A stretch of 64,000 nt of DNA from Limnephilus marmoratus (lineage: Eukaryota; Arthropoda; Insecta; Trichoptera; Limnephilidae). How positions within the stretch are numbered: position 1 is the stretch's first letter; the number at the start of each line of letters is the position of its first letter. Position numbers and translations under genes: made by a program. Of the stretch, positions 51,786 to 62,046 are shown in pieces. Under the pieces are notes generated by a model. It saw nothing but the letters and a program-made list of their open reading frames with translations, made no database searches and was not told the origin of the DNA. The stretch covers positions 28,070,734-28,134,733 of the forward strand of contig OU862934.1 of NCBI GenBank assembly GCA_917880885.1. The letters run 5' to 3'.

Positions 51786-52186
51786 CTCTGCAACCGGGCC
51801 CGAAAAGAAGAAGATAGAGAGATACGAAATTAAGAATGTTAGAGGAGAGCGCTAACATTTGCAGTGACTAAATCGATGCGAAAATTGCGAAAATGTTTAT
51901 TAAAACACGACTCGTTTAAAATAGAGCAAAAATCTCGCAAACACTCTTAATTTTTTCATACATATAACTTGTAAAATAACTGAAACAAACGTGTTAATAA
52001 TAATTTTTGGAGTATACTTTGCGATTTTTTCTATCGAGGGAATTTTAATATATAATTTGCGTTTCGGCGCGGGCAAAGTCTAGATATTATCTTCAAGAAT
52101 AACATATATTTTTAAGAGCTTTAAAACTTGCTGTGTTTAATGGAAATATGTAATAAATCAGTACAAATCTCGGTTGCGGGCCCTCA
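51786..52186 (-). mobile_element. TTAA-family MITE, inverted copy
   Basis: GGCTCTGCAACCGGGCCCGA to CTCGGTTGCGGGCCC, matching the reference copy throughout. Flanks are no longer exact TTAA (GCAA and TCAT), so the duplication has decayed. Confidence 0.7.
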
Positions 52187-52244
52187 TAATTTGAACTGTT
52201 CATCTAATTTCAAAGTTAATTGTCAAATTCTATTAAAATTCTGT

Positions 52245-52432
52245 TATTGAAGCGAAAACTTATGTGTGATTTAAAACTCGATAAAACAAAAAAGTCGCGA
52301 CACTAAAAAGAAGCAAACACATACATCTATACATCTCTTTGTGAGGTGCTCCGTTGCCTCCCCACTCTTGCCTACTTTAGTTTTCTGAAGGTTTCACTTT
52401 TACCGCGTGTGAATTGCACACTCTGAGTTTTA
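52245..52432 (+). mobile_element. H-family element, shortened
   Basis: TTGAAGCGAAAACTTATGTG to GTGTGAATTGCACACTCTGA; lacks about 50 bp of the middle (GCGAGAGAATGAGATAG). Confidence 0.6.
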
Positions 52433-52689
52433 CTAAATTAGGGCCAGTAGTTTGATAGAATTGAAACAATAGAACTTTCACACGAAAATTAACTTTGAAA
52501 TTTGATTAATTTTTAAATTTCTGTGAAACAACTCCCCCTTATATTATAATATTCTGCATTTCAGATTAATATATTAATCCTGAATAATTGAACGGTCAAA
52601 ATATTGATTTTAGAAACAATACCATCATAAACAGAAAATGTTGGCCTTCGAATCAGCTGGAATGGAATCCATGACATTCATAATATTGG

Positions 52690-52815
52690 TAATATTCAAC
52701 TTGAATACAATTCTGCCATCTGGAATCCACAATATAATATTCATGTACAAGCTACTGAAAGAATACAAAATAAATTCTTACGTTTCATAAATTTTAAAAT
52801 TGGTATTCCAGCAAT
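52690..52815 (+). pseudogene. Jockey/CR1-like LINE C-terminal fragment
   Basis: QLEYNSAIWNPQYNIHVQAT, then ERIQNKFLRFINFKIGIPA: the LEYxSxIWxP...xERIQxKFLRF block. About 40 codons remain. Confidence 0.75.
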
Positions 52816-52964
52816 TATGCTGAACTACAATGGTAATTCGCGTTTTCACCCCGCGACAAAATATCTACTAAAACCTAACCTAACCTTACTTAACTTTACA
52901 GGATGTCTGTATTATTTTTGTCCCATTTTATTATTTTTTAACAATACTTTATTGTTGACTAATT

Positions 52965-53160
52965 CCGGAATATATAAACTCAAATGTAATGATTGTCCCT
53001 CATTTTATATTGGAAAAACAACTCGTAATTTTGAAATCAGAATCAAAGAACGTTTAAGGTGTCTTAATAATAATAATTTTTCTGAGTTCGCTAACCATAT
53101 CATCGAAAATAATCATAGTTTTGAAAAAAAATACAGGGATAAATATTCTTCGTATTAATC
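52965..53160 (+). pseudogene. Penelope-like GIY-YIG domain, truncated
   Basis: NSGIYKLKCNDCPSFYIGKT, then TRNFEIRIKERLRCL and FSEFANHIIENNHSFE: close to the copy at 34558-34872 (GIY, YIG, R..E helix). After a frameshift near 53125, INHREKRLDNLEAFEIKKI continues the domain. The RT is missing. A hammerhead motif follows at 53387. Confidence 0.8.
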
Positions 53161-53386
53161 ATAGAGAAAAACGCTTAGATAACTTAGAAGCCTTCGAAAT
53201 AAAAAAAATACCTAAAAAATAATGAATCTATTATCAACAAACAAAAAATATTGTCTTATAGCCCAATCATGGATTTGTTCCCCTACCCACCCACTATACA
53301 TTAATACCTAGCAACGCCTCCACCACTATAATAATAATATATTGTTCCCATCCACTAATTTGTAACTGTCAAATCAGTATACGTTT

Positions 53387-53424
53387 GCCCTGAAGATGAA
53401 ACGGTCGTTCTGAAACCGGTCGGC
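53387..53424 (+). ncRNA. hammerhead-ribozyme-like motif of a Penelope-like element
   Basis: GCC, core CTGAAGA, then TGAAACGGTCGTTCT (imperfect stem II GAA/TTC), core GAAA, CCGG, T, C, GGC. Stem I is GCC/GGC. ACCGGT is self-complementary, allowing a dimeric stem III. The cleavage site would follow GTC, the classical triplet. It lies 3' of the GIY-YIG domain as in the 34-kb copy. Confidence 0.6.
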
Positions 53425-53679
53425 TTTACTCAAATATATAAGTGGTTCAAACTAAGTAACGTTGTTTTATTAATTTATAATTTATTGTCTTTAAAGGATG
53501 ACTGTATTATTTTTGTCCCATTTAAGTATTTTTTAACAATAAAATTTATTGTCTTTACAGAATGTCTGTATTGTTTTGTCCCAGTTTTTTGTTTGATGTT
53601 TTGTCGGGGATATTTTGTCCCGGGATGAAAAGACGTGGAACCAACTACAAACACAACAAAAAAAATTCATCGGACAGCA

Positions 53680-53765
53680 AAATGACATGTGCATTTTTTA
53701 ATCCGAATATGCTCAGGAATCGCTGGTTAAAATCCCTCGGGTACGTCCTGTTACACCCTGTATAG
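53680..53765. mobile_element. mariner-like terminal fragment
   Basis: CTCGGGTACGTCCTGTTACA CCCTGTATAG ends in the CACCCTGTA motif shared with Tc1/mariner ends here. No partner found. Confidence 0.4.
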
Positions 53766-53829
53766 TTTTGTCCATAAACAATCTCAAATCTTCCCAGAAA
53801 GGCTAACAAACACAATATCGTATTTGTTC

Positions 53830-54430
53830 TTCCTCTTCCTTGCGCTGTCTCAACTCATTGCCTGGGTAGGCTGTTGGGGTCGGCTCTTCTCGTCTTCAGG
53901 TTGTAGTTTCTTCGGTTCTGAGTATCGCCTTCATCCAGGCCGTTTCTCTGGAGCATTGAGTCATCCAGGAGTTCTTTGGTCTTCCTCTGGATGACTGTTG
54001 ATGAAGCTCCATAGACATTGCCTGCTTCACTGTGTGGTCTGATGGTTTCCGTCTTACGTGCCCATACCATCTTAACTGTTGTTCCTCCAGCTTACTGTTT
54101 ATGTCCCTGACAACCAGGCTCCCACGAATGCGTGAACTTTTAATTTTATCTTTTAGTGACACTCCTGATGACCATCTAAGCATTCGCATTTCTGCTGTTT
54201 CAAGTTTCCTAGAGTAGGAGTTGTACATTATCGCGGGTCTAACAAAATAGTCTGGTATATCTTTCCTTAAGTTTTATAGGCATTTTGAAGTCACACAATA
54301 TTCCTGTTACGGATCTGAATTTAATCCATCCCACACCTATTCTATGGATGACATCCGCTGCACATCCTCCGTCTCTGTGGATAAGTGAGCCCAGATACTT
54401 AAATGTGTCTTAAAGTTGGCTAGAAAAAAC
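53830..54430 (-). pseudogene. RTE-like LINE C-terminus and 3' end
   Basis: Upstream pieces: YLGSLIHRDGGCAADVIHRI, GVGWIKFRSVTGILCDFKMP and IKLKERYTR. The last frame (54228-53896) gives MYNSYSRKLETAEMRMLRWS, DKIKSSRIRGSLVVRDINSK, QLRWYGHVRRKPSDHTVKQA and GRPKNSW. This order is the C-terminal domain of RTE-clade elements. One stop near 54240. Paralogue of 425-760. Confidence 0.8.
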
Positions 54431-54888
54431 TTGTAAAAAGCGTTTTTCCCTAAAATAATTAAATCCACACCATCTTCGAAAGAGTGGATTATGAATTCTT
54501 TTAAGTATCACTAATGTAAAAAAAATTAGAACATTTTAAAAACAAAATCAAAATTTCATTCGTTTGTTTTAGGCCTAGAATTCGAAATCTCTTGCAAAAA
54601 CTGACGACATCGGTTTTCTTTCTAATCGTTTTAGATTACACTTCTAGACAAATTCTGTTCTGTGGTGTTATTTCACCAAGAACAAGCGATAGACGAAAAG
54701 CAGATATACATTTTTGAAAGATAAATTATTTCAACAATCGGTCTAAATATTTACATTCCTAAAATAATCGATTAAAAGTTCAGACGAAACTTCTGTACAA
54801 TCTTCATAACAAGATATTTTGATGTTATGAGGAATGAAAAATTAATTTTGAGTTTTTGATGTGAGTTTTTGAAGTTTTTAAAAAATTT
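54431..54888. other. no recognised feature
   Basis: AT-rich, no motif. A scrap of S1 in reverse follows (CAGACCTGGTCACCAAACAC, 54918-54937). Confidence 0.35.
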
Positions 54889-54949
54889 TTGAAGCTGTGC
54901 TGGTCATTCAGACCTGGTCACCAAACACGGCTGATGCCATTATCGTGAT

Positions 54950-55250
54950 TAATTTTTAGGTTGTTATGCCGTGTTGTGCTTTCTCCTTCTTTAGCCAACG
55001 TTTCGTACATTGGAGGGGGCCCCACCACTTTCCCAACGGCGCTATAAGGAAACATATGGTTTTCTCCTTCACCGCACACGTCAAGACTCTACTTTTTTTA
55101 GCGAAGCTACATTTATTTGAACGACTCTAGACCCTCCAGTGTCCATGTTCCAACGTTTCGTACAGTCTTACAGTGTCCATCATCAGAGCAGATGTGTTGA
55201 CTGTAGTGAAGTGTGTGTTTTTGTACGTAGGGGTGATACCGTGTTGTGCG
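54950..55250. mobile_element. Penelope-like terminal repeat with two ribozyme scraps
   Basis: TTGTTATGCCGTGTTGTGCT and TTTAGCCAACGTTTCGTACA match the 44-kb and 61-kb copies. At 55148-55189 (minus) the block GCT, CTGATGA, T, GGACA...TGTAC, GAAA, CGTT is a decayed hammerhead: one stem II pair and stem I are broken. Confidence 0.55.
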
Positions 55251-55714
55251 CCAGTATTTCCGTATAATAATTGATTAAATTAATGAGACTTTTGGCGTTT
55301 AGTTTTGGTGTAGCCTTTTAATACGGGACATAAACAACTATTAAGTTAAATCCCATCGTTTTTATTAATATTAATCTTTTTTTTGGATTCATAATTGCCT
55401 CCATAATTAGACGTGCTCGATGCGTTTTGGGATTTCAATTAATCCTTCGAGCAAATTAGTCGCTTTTCGGAACAACTTATATAAGTCTGATAGAAATCGT
55501 TGTGTCTTTCTTACTAGCATAGTAAGAATATGATATAAACGTTTTAGAAAGAGAAAACACCACGCTTTATATAAAAATCTAAAAGTTAACCACAAAGGAA
55601 GTAAAATGAACACCTTTATGAAAACAAATTTCGGATCACAATTAGGCGTGCTCGATGCGTTTTGGGTCTTCAATTAAGCACATATTATATACCACCACCC
55701 TGTAATGCTTGAGG
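55251..55714. other. unassigned; partial inverted duplication
   Basis: AATTAGACGTGCTCGATGCG TTTTGGG...TTCAATTAA near 55405 and ATTAGGCGTGCTCGATGCGT near 55640 are direct copies 235 bp apart, with internal sequence unrelated. No gene motif. Confidence 0.45.
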
Positions 55715-56134
55715 CTGAATTTAGTCTCACGCTCACCGTCAGCGCTCATAGATCAGCGCGTAGTTCGTCAGCGCTGAGGCTCAGCGTGGCTCGTTTCAGT
55801 ATCGTACTGACCGCCTTACTGTACAGACGAAGACTTAAAATGCGGAGTGTATTAGTTATTGCTGCTTTGTACTACGTATCCCAAAAAAATAAAAACGATT
55901 CGCCGTAACTGTACACGCTGACGACGTCCGCTCCGCTCGACACTAGAACGCTCACTGAAAGCAGAGGCGCTCGTGCGATCGTCAGCGCCGACAGCTACGC
56001 GGCGGCGACGCGCGACGCATACGGCCGCGTAGCCATCAGCGCTGACCACCTTGCGCGCTGATAGTGCTGAAGTTCGTATATCTCGACCATCAGCGCCGAC
56101 GGTGCGCGTGCGGTCAGCGTGAGACTAAATTCAG
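55715..56134. mobile_element. GC-rich TIR element with repeated GTCAGCGC motifs
   Basis: CTGAATTTAGTCTCACGCT at 55715 and its exact complement ending at 56134. Both halves carry many TCAGCGC or GCGCTGA motifs (at least eight). Much more GC-rich than its surroundings. A short frame MRSVLVIAALYYVSQKNKND SP (55841-55908) resembles the start of some insect Harbinger-type proteins, but too little is left to assign. No clear target duplication. Confidence 0.65.
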
Positions 56135-56357
56135 ACTGAAGTCAACAAAATAAAGCCATTTTTTCAATACCCATAGCAATATTCAAACCAAGATACCTAA
56201 AGCCTTATACACACAGATAAAATATATTTTCATTAATTTAGTTAAACATATTAAATACATTCTTTGCAGAGGGTTTAAAAGGTGTTTGTTTCAGCTTACC
56301 TATATGAAATAGATAAAACCAAACGCAAATCTCATACCTACATAATTTTCATTCCGT
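56135..56357. other. unassigned sequence
   Basis: AT-rich, no motif. Confidence 0.35.
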
Positions 56358-56605
56358 ATTGAAGTGAAAACTTTTTTAGCACCGTTGTGATTTGAAACTC
56401 GATGAAACGAAAAGAGGCGACACTAAAAAGAGACAAACACATACATATATAGGACTTGGCGAGAAAGTGATCGGCCTCCTCTTTGTGCAGTGCTTCATAG
56501 CCTATCAGTCTCCTCTTTGTGGAGTGCTTCGTAGCCTCCCGCTCTGTCTACTTTAGTTTTTTTTAAGGTTTCACTTCTACCGCGTGTGAATTTCACACTC
56601 TGTAA
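56358..56605 (+). mobile_element. H-family element with internal duplication
   Basis: ATTGAAGTGAAAACTTTTTT to GTGTGAATTTCACACTCTG. The segment CTCCTCTTTGTG-AGTGCTTC is present twice in tandem, as in 13191 and 57345. A further interior piece (56606-56690) precedes the next SINE. Confidence 0.6.
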
Positions 56606-56690
56606 AAATGTGAAATGAAAAATAGCGACACTAAAAAGAGACAGACAAATACAACCATAGGATTTTTAGTCTGCGATAGAATGAATTTGA

Positions 56691-57107
56691 CGGCCGGCGT
56701 AGTGCAGCGTTAAGGCGCTTGACTAGCATTCCGAAGGTCGCGGGATCGAATCCCGGCGTGGCAAATAAATTTTATTTGATTAATTTGTGTATTTCACAAT
56801 TTATTCATTTAAAATAATATATAGTATATTTGTGGCACGTTCCAGAGTGGAAGATACTCTCAGTATCGCCCTGGTGTAAGACCACCATTCAGAATTGAAA
56901 CGTTGCTTGAAATGGCTTCTGCCGTGTTTGGTGACCAGATCTGAATAGCCGGGTACTTCCCCACCTTTCTCTTCCCTATCTCCTTCCCCCACCCCCACTA
57001 CCTTCAGCCTCACAACATACCCCAATTGGGGATGCCATAGTCCCACTGGCTCCAGACGGGAGCAGTTGGGACTCTTGTGCGGTATATATCTAAAAAAAAA
57101 AAAAAAT
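56691..57107 (+). mobile_element. S1 SINE, complete
   Basis: GACGGCCGGCGTAGTGCAGC, B-box GGGATCGAATCCC, full body, CTTGTGCGGTATATATCTAA and poly-A. Inserted in H-family sequence. Confidence 0.9.
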
Positions 57108-57136
57108 TAGCCTCTCAGACAATTTGTTCGCTTTTC

Positions 57137-57339
57137 CACCATTCAGAATTGAAACGTTGCTTGAAATGGCTTTAGCCGTGTTTGGTGACCAGATCTGAAT
57201 AGCCAGGTACTTCCCCAACTTCCTCTTCCCTATCTCCTTCCCCTCCCCATCACCTTCAGCCTCACAACATACCCCAATCCATTGGCTCCAGACGGGAGCA
57301 GTTGGGACTCTTGTGCGGTATTCATGTAAAAAAAAAATC
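57137..57339 (+). mobile_element. S1 SINE, 5'-truncated
   Basis: CCACCATTCAGAATTGAAAC to GTGCGGTATTCATGTAAAAA. Missing GGGATGCCATAGTCT by a small deletion. Confidence 0.8.
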
Positions 57340-57344
57340 TATTG

Positions 57345-57510
57345 GATTTAGCGAGAGGGTGAGATAGAATTATCGGTCTCCTCTTTGTGCAGTGCTTCAT
57401 AGCCTATCGGTCTCCTCTTTGTGCGGTACTTCGTAGCCTCCCCACTCTTGTCTACATTAGTTTTCTGAAAGTTTCACTTCTACCGCGTGTGAATTGCACA
57501 CTCTGTTTTT
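57345..57510 (+). mobile_element. H-family 3' part
   Basis: GGATTTAGCGAGAGGGTGAG to GTGTGAATTGCACACTCTG then TTTTTT. Probably the other half of the element entered by the S1 copies. 57511-57966 is unassigned and may be unique. Confidence 0.6.
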
Positions 57511-57966
57511 TGTTAATACATCTTAGTAATTAACGCTGAGTTTTTCGACGGAATCTGGGAATCGTGGATTTTAAAGAGAGGAGACCAAATAAGAGAATTA
57601 TATTCAACGTGACTTCGAACAAGAGCAAAATATAAGATTTTTAATGTTGATGTATTTTGATAGTCTCTGCATTACGGAGAATGAAGCCAAGCATTATTCA
57701 ATAAGTACCCTTCTAGTAGTTTCTTTATTAGTATTTTAGCCTGGTAACAAGGATTTATAAACCTACTGCAGCCCCTACAAAAATGCGGCACAGTTTTCCT
57801 CGGTTCCTTTACAGGTTTTATCCCCAACTTCGTGCCAAGCTGGCGCCTGGAAAGTAAATATCCGCAACCTACTTAGCATATAAGCTATGCGGGCTGCAGA
57901 AAACAGGCGCAATCGATTTAAACTAAATTACATGTTACAGGAACAACGTCGCCTGGCGTTTGTAAG

Positions 57967-58775
57967 GGAGGCGTCTACTAATATCTGCAGGAATTCCAAA
58001 AACTGAACAAATCGGATTAATATCTATGAGAACCAAAGTGCGTACGAATATCTACAGCTCAAACTGCTGACTAATATCTATGAGAACCAAAGTGTGGACC
58101 ACCTTTCCTCCGTGGTGTGGACGAATATCTACAGCACTGGCAGAGGTTGGATTTGCAATTATGTATAGCTTATCGGAATAACGTAATATTGTGTATGCAG
58201 TTTAAAAAACTTAATTTATGTATGTATGTATGTAAAAATCCCTAATATCGGACTATTGGACACATTTAGCTGATTATTAAGGACTTGGGGTTTTGTTTTA
58301 ACAGCTTTCTTTATTTTGAGTGCTTCTAAATAATTTAGTCTGTTACCATGACCATTTCTACGTCAGTTAGGTTAGGTTAGGTTGTGGTGCCGTGTATTTC
58401 GAAATAAATAAATATCTTTGTATTGTGACTTCCATGTTTGTTCAATAAATTATTGTCCTCGCAAACAGCAAAATACGTAATATTACGCAAAAACTTCATG
58501 TACGTACTTTAAACGTTGCCTTTACGTAATTAGTAATTAAGTAATTGAAGTAATTTATGCTTTTCCGTACAACCTCTTGCTCAGCTGCCCTCTGTAGGTA
58601 TTAGTCCAATCTACGCTCCATAGATATTAGTCACCACTGGGACCGTCATAGACATTCGTCCGACCTTAGCTCTGTAGATATTAGTCCACATTCTGAAGTT
58701 CGTAGATATTAGTCCAACATATGAGCTGTAGATATTCGTCCGACATACAGGCTGTAGATATTAGTATCTGGAGTC
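57967..58775 (+). mobile_element. CTAAT-family element, 809 bp, best copy
   Basis: GGAGGCGTCTACTAATATCT to ATTAGTATCTGGAGTC, with 8-bp duplication TTTGTAAG at 57959-57966 and 58776-58783. The left end has about five and the right end about six CTAATATCTA-type motifs, pointing inward from both sides. The interior holds GTTAGGTTAGGTTAGGTTGT and AT-rich sequence, no ORF. A small insertion (ACCTTTCCTCCGTGGTGTGG) lies near 58105. Same family at 4725, 10000 and 36726. Confidence 0.9.
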
Positions 58776-58918
58776 TTTGTAAGTTTGTATGGGTGTTGAG
58801 TATGAGATGATTGGTTTGCAGCCATTTTTCTTCTTCTTTTGGTTTTGTCTCCTATCGGAGGATAGGTATCATTAGGCCTGTGTCATTAACCCTGAAAACA
58901 TTAATCATGAAACAATTT

Positions 58919-59262
58919 TGACGACCGGCGTATGGCTCTTGACTCGCAATCCGAAGGTCGCGGGATCGAATATATATATAATTTTTGTCATTAAAAATAA
59001 TGTATAGTATATTTGCGGCACGTTCCAGAGTGGAAGATACTCTCAGTATCGCCCTGGTGTAAGATTACCAATCAGAATTGAAACGTTGCTTTAAATGGCA
59101 TTAGCCGTGTTTAGTGACCAGATCTGAATAGCCAGGTACTTCCCCACCTTCCTCTTCCCCATCTCCTTTCCCTCCCCACCATGCCTCACAACATTCCCTA
59201 ATTGGGGATGCATAGTCTCACTGGCTCCAGACGGGAGCAGTTGAGACGCTTGTGAGGTATTA
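58919..59262 (+). mobile_element. S1 SINE with deleted A-box
   Basis: GACGACCGGCGTATGGCTCT lacks about 12 bp of the A-box, and the region after GGGATCGAAT is replaced by (TA)n. The rest matches to GGGAGCAGTTGAGACGC. Confidence 0.75.
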
Positions 59263-59599
59263 CTATAAGATTTCAAAGTTATGAAGTGCGGCGTCTTACT
59301 TTGTGTGTAGATGTTTGTTGAAATGTTTCTTATTCTTGCTCTGGATGGTACATATGTCGTAGGCCGACCGTAAAATCAGGCAGATCATGATGTGCCTAGC
59401 CACATCGTGAAGTGACTGATGCGATATGCGGTTGAACAAGGTTAAGGCAAAAAAATTTATTATGTTAATGTTTGTTAGAGAGTTTGAGATAGGAAAAAGG
59501 AGTGTAGGATAAGGATAGGTTATGCTCTCGATAGTTCTATACTGATGCATTAATTTGTGATCGTACGGATTATTTCGAGTCGATAGAATATTTATTTTT
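59263..59599. other. unassigned sequence
   Basis: A 117-codon minus-strand open stretch (59649-59296) has no recognisable motif and its start lies in S2 sequence; not called. Confidence 0.35.
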
Positions 59600-60012
59600 T
59601 TTACATTAGCTCCACATAGAAGACGCTGAGGAAAGTGGGCCTGTGTCATCCTTGGGGTTGCTGTGTGGAGGGTCTTTTAGGGAAAGGGAGGAGAGGATAT
59701 TTTGGGAAGGATAAAGATATAAGGGATAGATAGGAATTCTCCCGCTGCGGTGCAAGGCGTCAAGGATGATGGTTTAAGAGAGTCCTGCTGAAGAGGTCTA
59801 GATTAGGTGTCCCTCAACCAGTGTCGACCCGGCCCGCCACGCAGTAGATAGGCAAACGCATTCGTCACCAAGATCTAGAACCTTGACAAACCACACCCCT
59901 TGATCACTAGGCATCCCTGATAAGTCACCAAACGTAGCGAACCACTTGGGGTGCCTTATGGCAGAAGTGTTGATTTTCCAATAATACGATACCAGTACAC
60001 GCCTTCTAATTG
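59600..60012 (-). mobile_element. S2 repeat, long form
   Basis: TTTACATTAGCTCCACATAG to ACACGCCTTCTAATTG. Palindrome degraded (GACGCTGAGGAAAGTGGGCC). Confidence 0.7.
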
Positions 60013-60182
60013 ATATTTTTAAATTGTGTGTTTTACGCGCGCGCATTCCGGAAATAATTAAAAATGTCGGTTGTTTGTTGTTTATTTGTTGTCCAGGTCT
60101 AGAAGGTATGTGGATTTTAATAAAATTTGTGACCCTAGACGAGTCCTGGCCTTATTTCAAATTTTTTAATAATATTTTTTTA

Positions 60183-60504
60183 TGTGAATACCGCACAAGA
60201 GTCCCAATTGCTCCCAACCGTCTGGAGCCATTAAGGTTACGGCATCTTCAATTGGGGTATGTTACGGCTAAAGCCATTTCAAGCAACGTTTCAATTCTGA
60301 ATGGTGGTCTTACGCCAGGGCGATACTGAGAGTATCTTCCATACTCTAGAACGTGCCGCAAATATACTATGTTTCATTTTAAATGAATTAATTGTGAAAT
60401 AACACAAATTAATCAAATAAAGTTTATTTGTCCACGCCGGGATTCGATCCCGCGGCCTTCGGATTGCGAGTCAAAAGCCTTACCGCTAGACCACACCGGC
60501 CGTC
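60183..60504 (-). mobile_element. S1 SINE, reverse, with intact boxes
   Basis: GTGAATACCGCACAAGAGTC to CCACACCGGCCGTC. On the minus strand the head reads GACGGCCGGTGTGGTCTAGC with B-box GGGATCGAATCCC. An internal deletion removed the pyrimidine-rich part. Confidence 0.85.
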
Positions 60505-60584
60505 AAGAATGCCGACATGCGAATAATGCAAAACTGATATGCATAATAATGAACGAGATGAAAAAATGGACGTTTAGTGTTTTT

Positions 60585-61370
60585 TTTATATTAGCTGCAC
60601 ACAGGAGGCCCTGAGGAAAATAATTCCCATCAGGGCCATGTCATCTTTGAGGATGCTGTGTGGTGGAGAGTCTTTTTAGGAAAGGAAGGAGAGAAAGTTC
60701 TGGGAAGGAAAAAGATATGAGGGGTGGGTAGGATTCTGGGGGTCAGTGTGTCTAGGAGTGACGGATGTATAAATCCATCCCTCCCACTGCTGTGCAAGGC
60801 GATATTAGAGACGGTACGGCTGGAGAAGTCAAAGGAGCTCCCTCAACCATTCCCTCTCGATCCGGCCTGCCGTGCAGCTGGTGGACCGACGCCCGGACAA
60901 ACCTCACCCCATAAACGCGGGCACCCCTGCTAAGTCACCAAAGGTAGCGAACCACTTGAGGTGACCTACGGCAGAGGTGTTGGTTATCCAATTAAAGGTT
61001 CCCGGGCTGGCGGTACCCCATCAGGTGTCCTGAGGAAAATAATTCCCCTCAGGGACTATATCATCTTTGGGGATGCTGTGTTGAGGGTCTTTTTATGAAA
61101 GGAAGTTTTGGGAAGGAAAAGGTAAAAAAATGGGTAGGAATCTAAGGGTTAGTGTGTGCAGGAGTGACGTACATATGAATCCATCCCTCCCACTGCGGTG
61201 CAAGGCAATTTTCGAGAGGGTATGGCTGTGGAAGTCAAAGAGACTCCCTCAACCATTCTCTCTCGATCCAGCCTGCCTTGCAGCTGGTGGCAGACGCATC
61301 CGGACAAACCTCACACACCACCCTGTTAAGTCACCAAACGTAATTATGACCTATGGCAGAGGTTTTTTGT
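60585..61370 (-). mobile_element. two tandem S2 repeats
   Basis: 60585-61017 is a long-form copy from TATATTAGCTGCACACAGGA to GGCGGTACCCC. A second starts at 61018 (ATCAGGTGTCCTGAGGAAAA) and is cut at 61365 by the Penelope-like insertion. Confidence 0.7.
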
Positions 61371-61417
61371 TATTTGTTTTTGGGGTGTTATACCGTGTTG
61401 CGCTACCTCCTCCTTTA

Positions 61418-61458
61418 GCCAACGTTTCGGACAGCGTTACAGTGTCCATCATCAGGGC
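61418..61458 (-). ncRNA. hammerhead-ribozyme-like motif, best core
   Basis: Minus strand: GCC, CTGATGA, extra T, stem II GGACA/TGTCC with loop CTGTAACGC, GAAA, CG, TT, GGC. Stem I is GCC/GGC. ACGT is self-complementary, so stem III can form only between two molecules. The cleavage would follow GTT. It lies downstream of the Penelope RT piece on the same strand. Confidence 0.7.
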
Positions 61459-61479
61459 ATATGTGTAAGTGTTAGTGTT

Positions 61480-61905
61480 GAAATGTGTGCTTAAGTGTGA
61501 ATTCCTTCAGTTTCTCTGTTCCATGAGGCCAAATGGCGAAGACATCATCGACATAACGCCACCATACCTTTGGAACAGCCGAAGCTGTGTCAAGTGCCAC
61601 TTCTTCAAACTTCTCCATAAAGAAGTTGGCTAGAACTGGCGACAACGGACTGCCCATGGCAAATCCTTCCACTTGCTCAAAAAGTTCACCCTGAAATGCA
61701 AAATATCCTGTTTTGAGACAGTGTTCAAAAAGTTTGCAAATGTCTTCCTCATATATCTCCCTGAGCATTGTCATGGAGTCTTCTAGAGGCACATTCGTAA
61801 AAAGAGAAATTACGTCAAAGCTGACAAGAATATCCCTTTCATCAGTCTTAACCTTCTTAAGTTTACTGATCAGATCTGTGGAATCCTTAATCCAGAAACG
61901 TTGGC
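61480..61905 (-). pseudogene. Penelope-like reverse transcriptase fragment
   Basis: The open frame reads DILVSFDVISLFTNVPLEDS (motif A, catalytic Asp), TGYFAFQGELFEQVEGFAMG, SPLSPVLANFFMEKFEEVAL (motif B) and VWWRYVDDVFAIWPHG (motif C, YVDD). FDVxSLFTNVP and MGSPLSPxLANxFM are diagnostic of the Penelope-like group. The frame is intact for about 135 codons but lacks fingers and the GIY-YIG end. It ends LKHTFQH near the ribozyme block. Confidence 0.85.
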
Positions 61906-61985
61906 CAAAGGAGGAGGTAGCGCCACACGGCATAACACCCCAAAAACAAATAACAAAAATACTTTTGGCCGTGAAAACCTAAAAT

Positions 61986-62046
61986 CATATCTATGACAGA
62001 GGTGTTGGTTATCCAATAAATGGTTCCCGGGGCGGCGGTACCCATT
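61986..62046 (-). mobile_element. S2 remainder beyond the Penelope insertion
   Basis: GACAGAGGTGTTGGTTATCC to GGCGGTACCCATT continues the S2 copy cut at 61365. 62047-62381 is unassigned. Confidence 0.7.

Larger units (their letters stand above)
52840..53640 (+). repeat. GACAAAATATC-type repeat element with Penelope-like insert
   Basis: CCCCGCGACAAAATATCTAC and AAAACCTAACCTAACC at the left. The phrase TTTACAGGATGTCTGTATTA TTTTTGTCCC appears at 52905 and, twice more, at 53490 and 53555, then TTTTGTCGGGGATATTTTGT. The same phrases adjoin the arrays at 43.2 and 43.97 kb, so they form one element type. The Penelope piece lies between. Confidence 0.55.
61371..61985 (-). mobile_element. Penelope-like element fragment in S2
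   Basis: Bounded by inverted copies of GGGGTGTTATGCCGTGTTGC and CTACCTCCTCCTTTRGCCAA (61381-61430 and 61893-61950). S2 sequence CTATGGCAGAGGT lies before it and CTATGACAGAGGTGTTGG after it, a probable 13-bp target duplication with one mismatch. It contains an RT piece and a hammerhead motif on the minus strand. Confidence 0.75.

Noticed and set aside
55705..55908. 67-codon frame in GC-rich DNA as a host exon or CpG-rich promoter
   Set aside because: Lies within an element with perfect 19-bp inverted ends; the GC content comes from TCAGCGC repeats.
59296..59649. 117-codon minus frame
   Set aside because: Starts in S2 sequence and has no motif.
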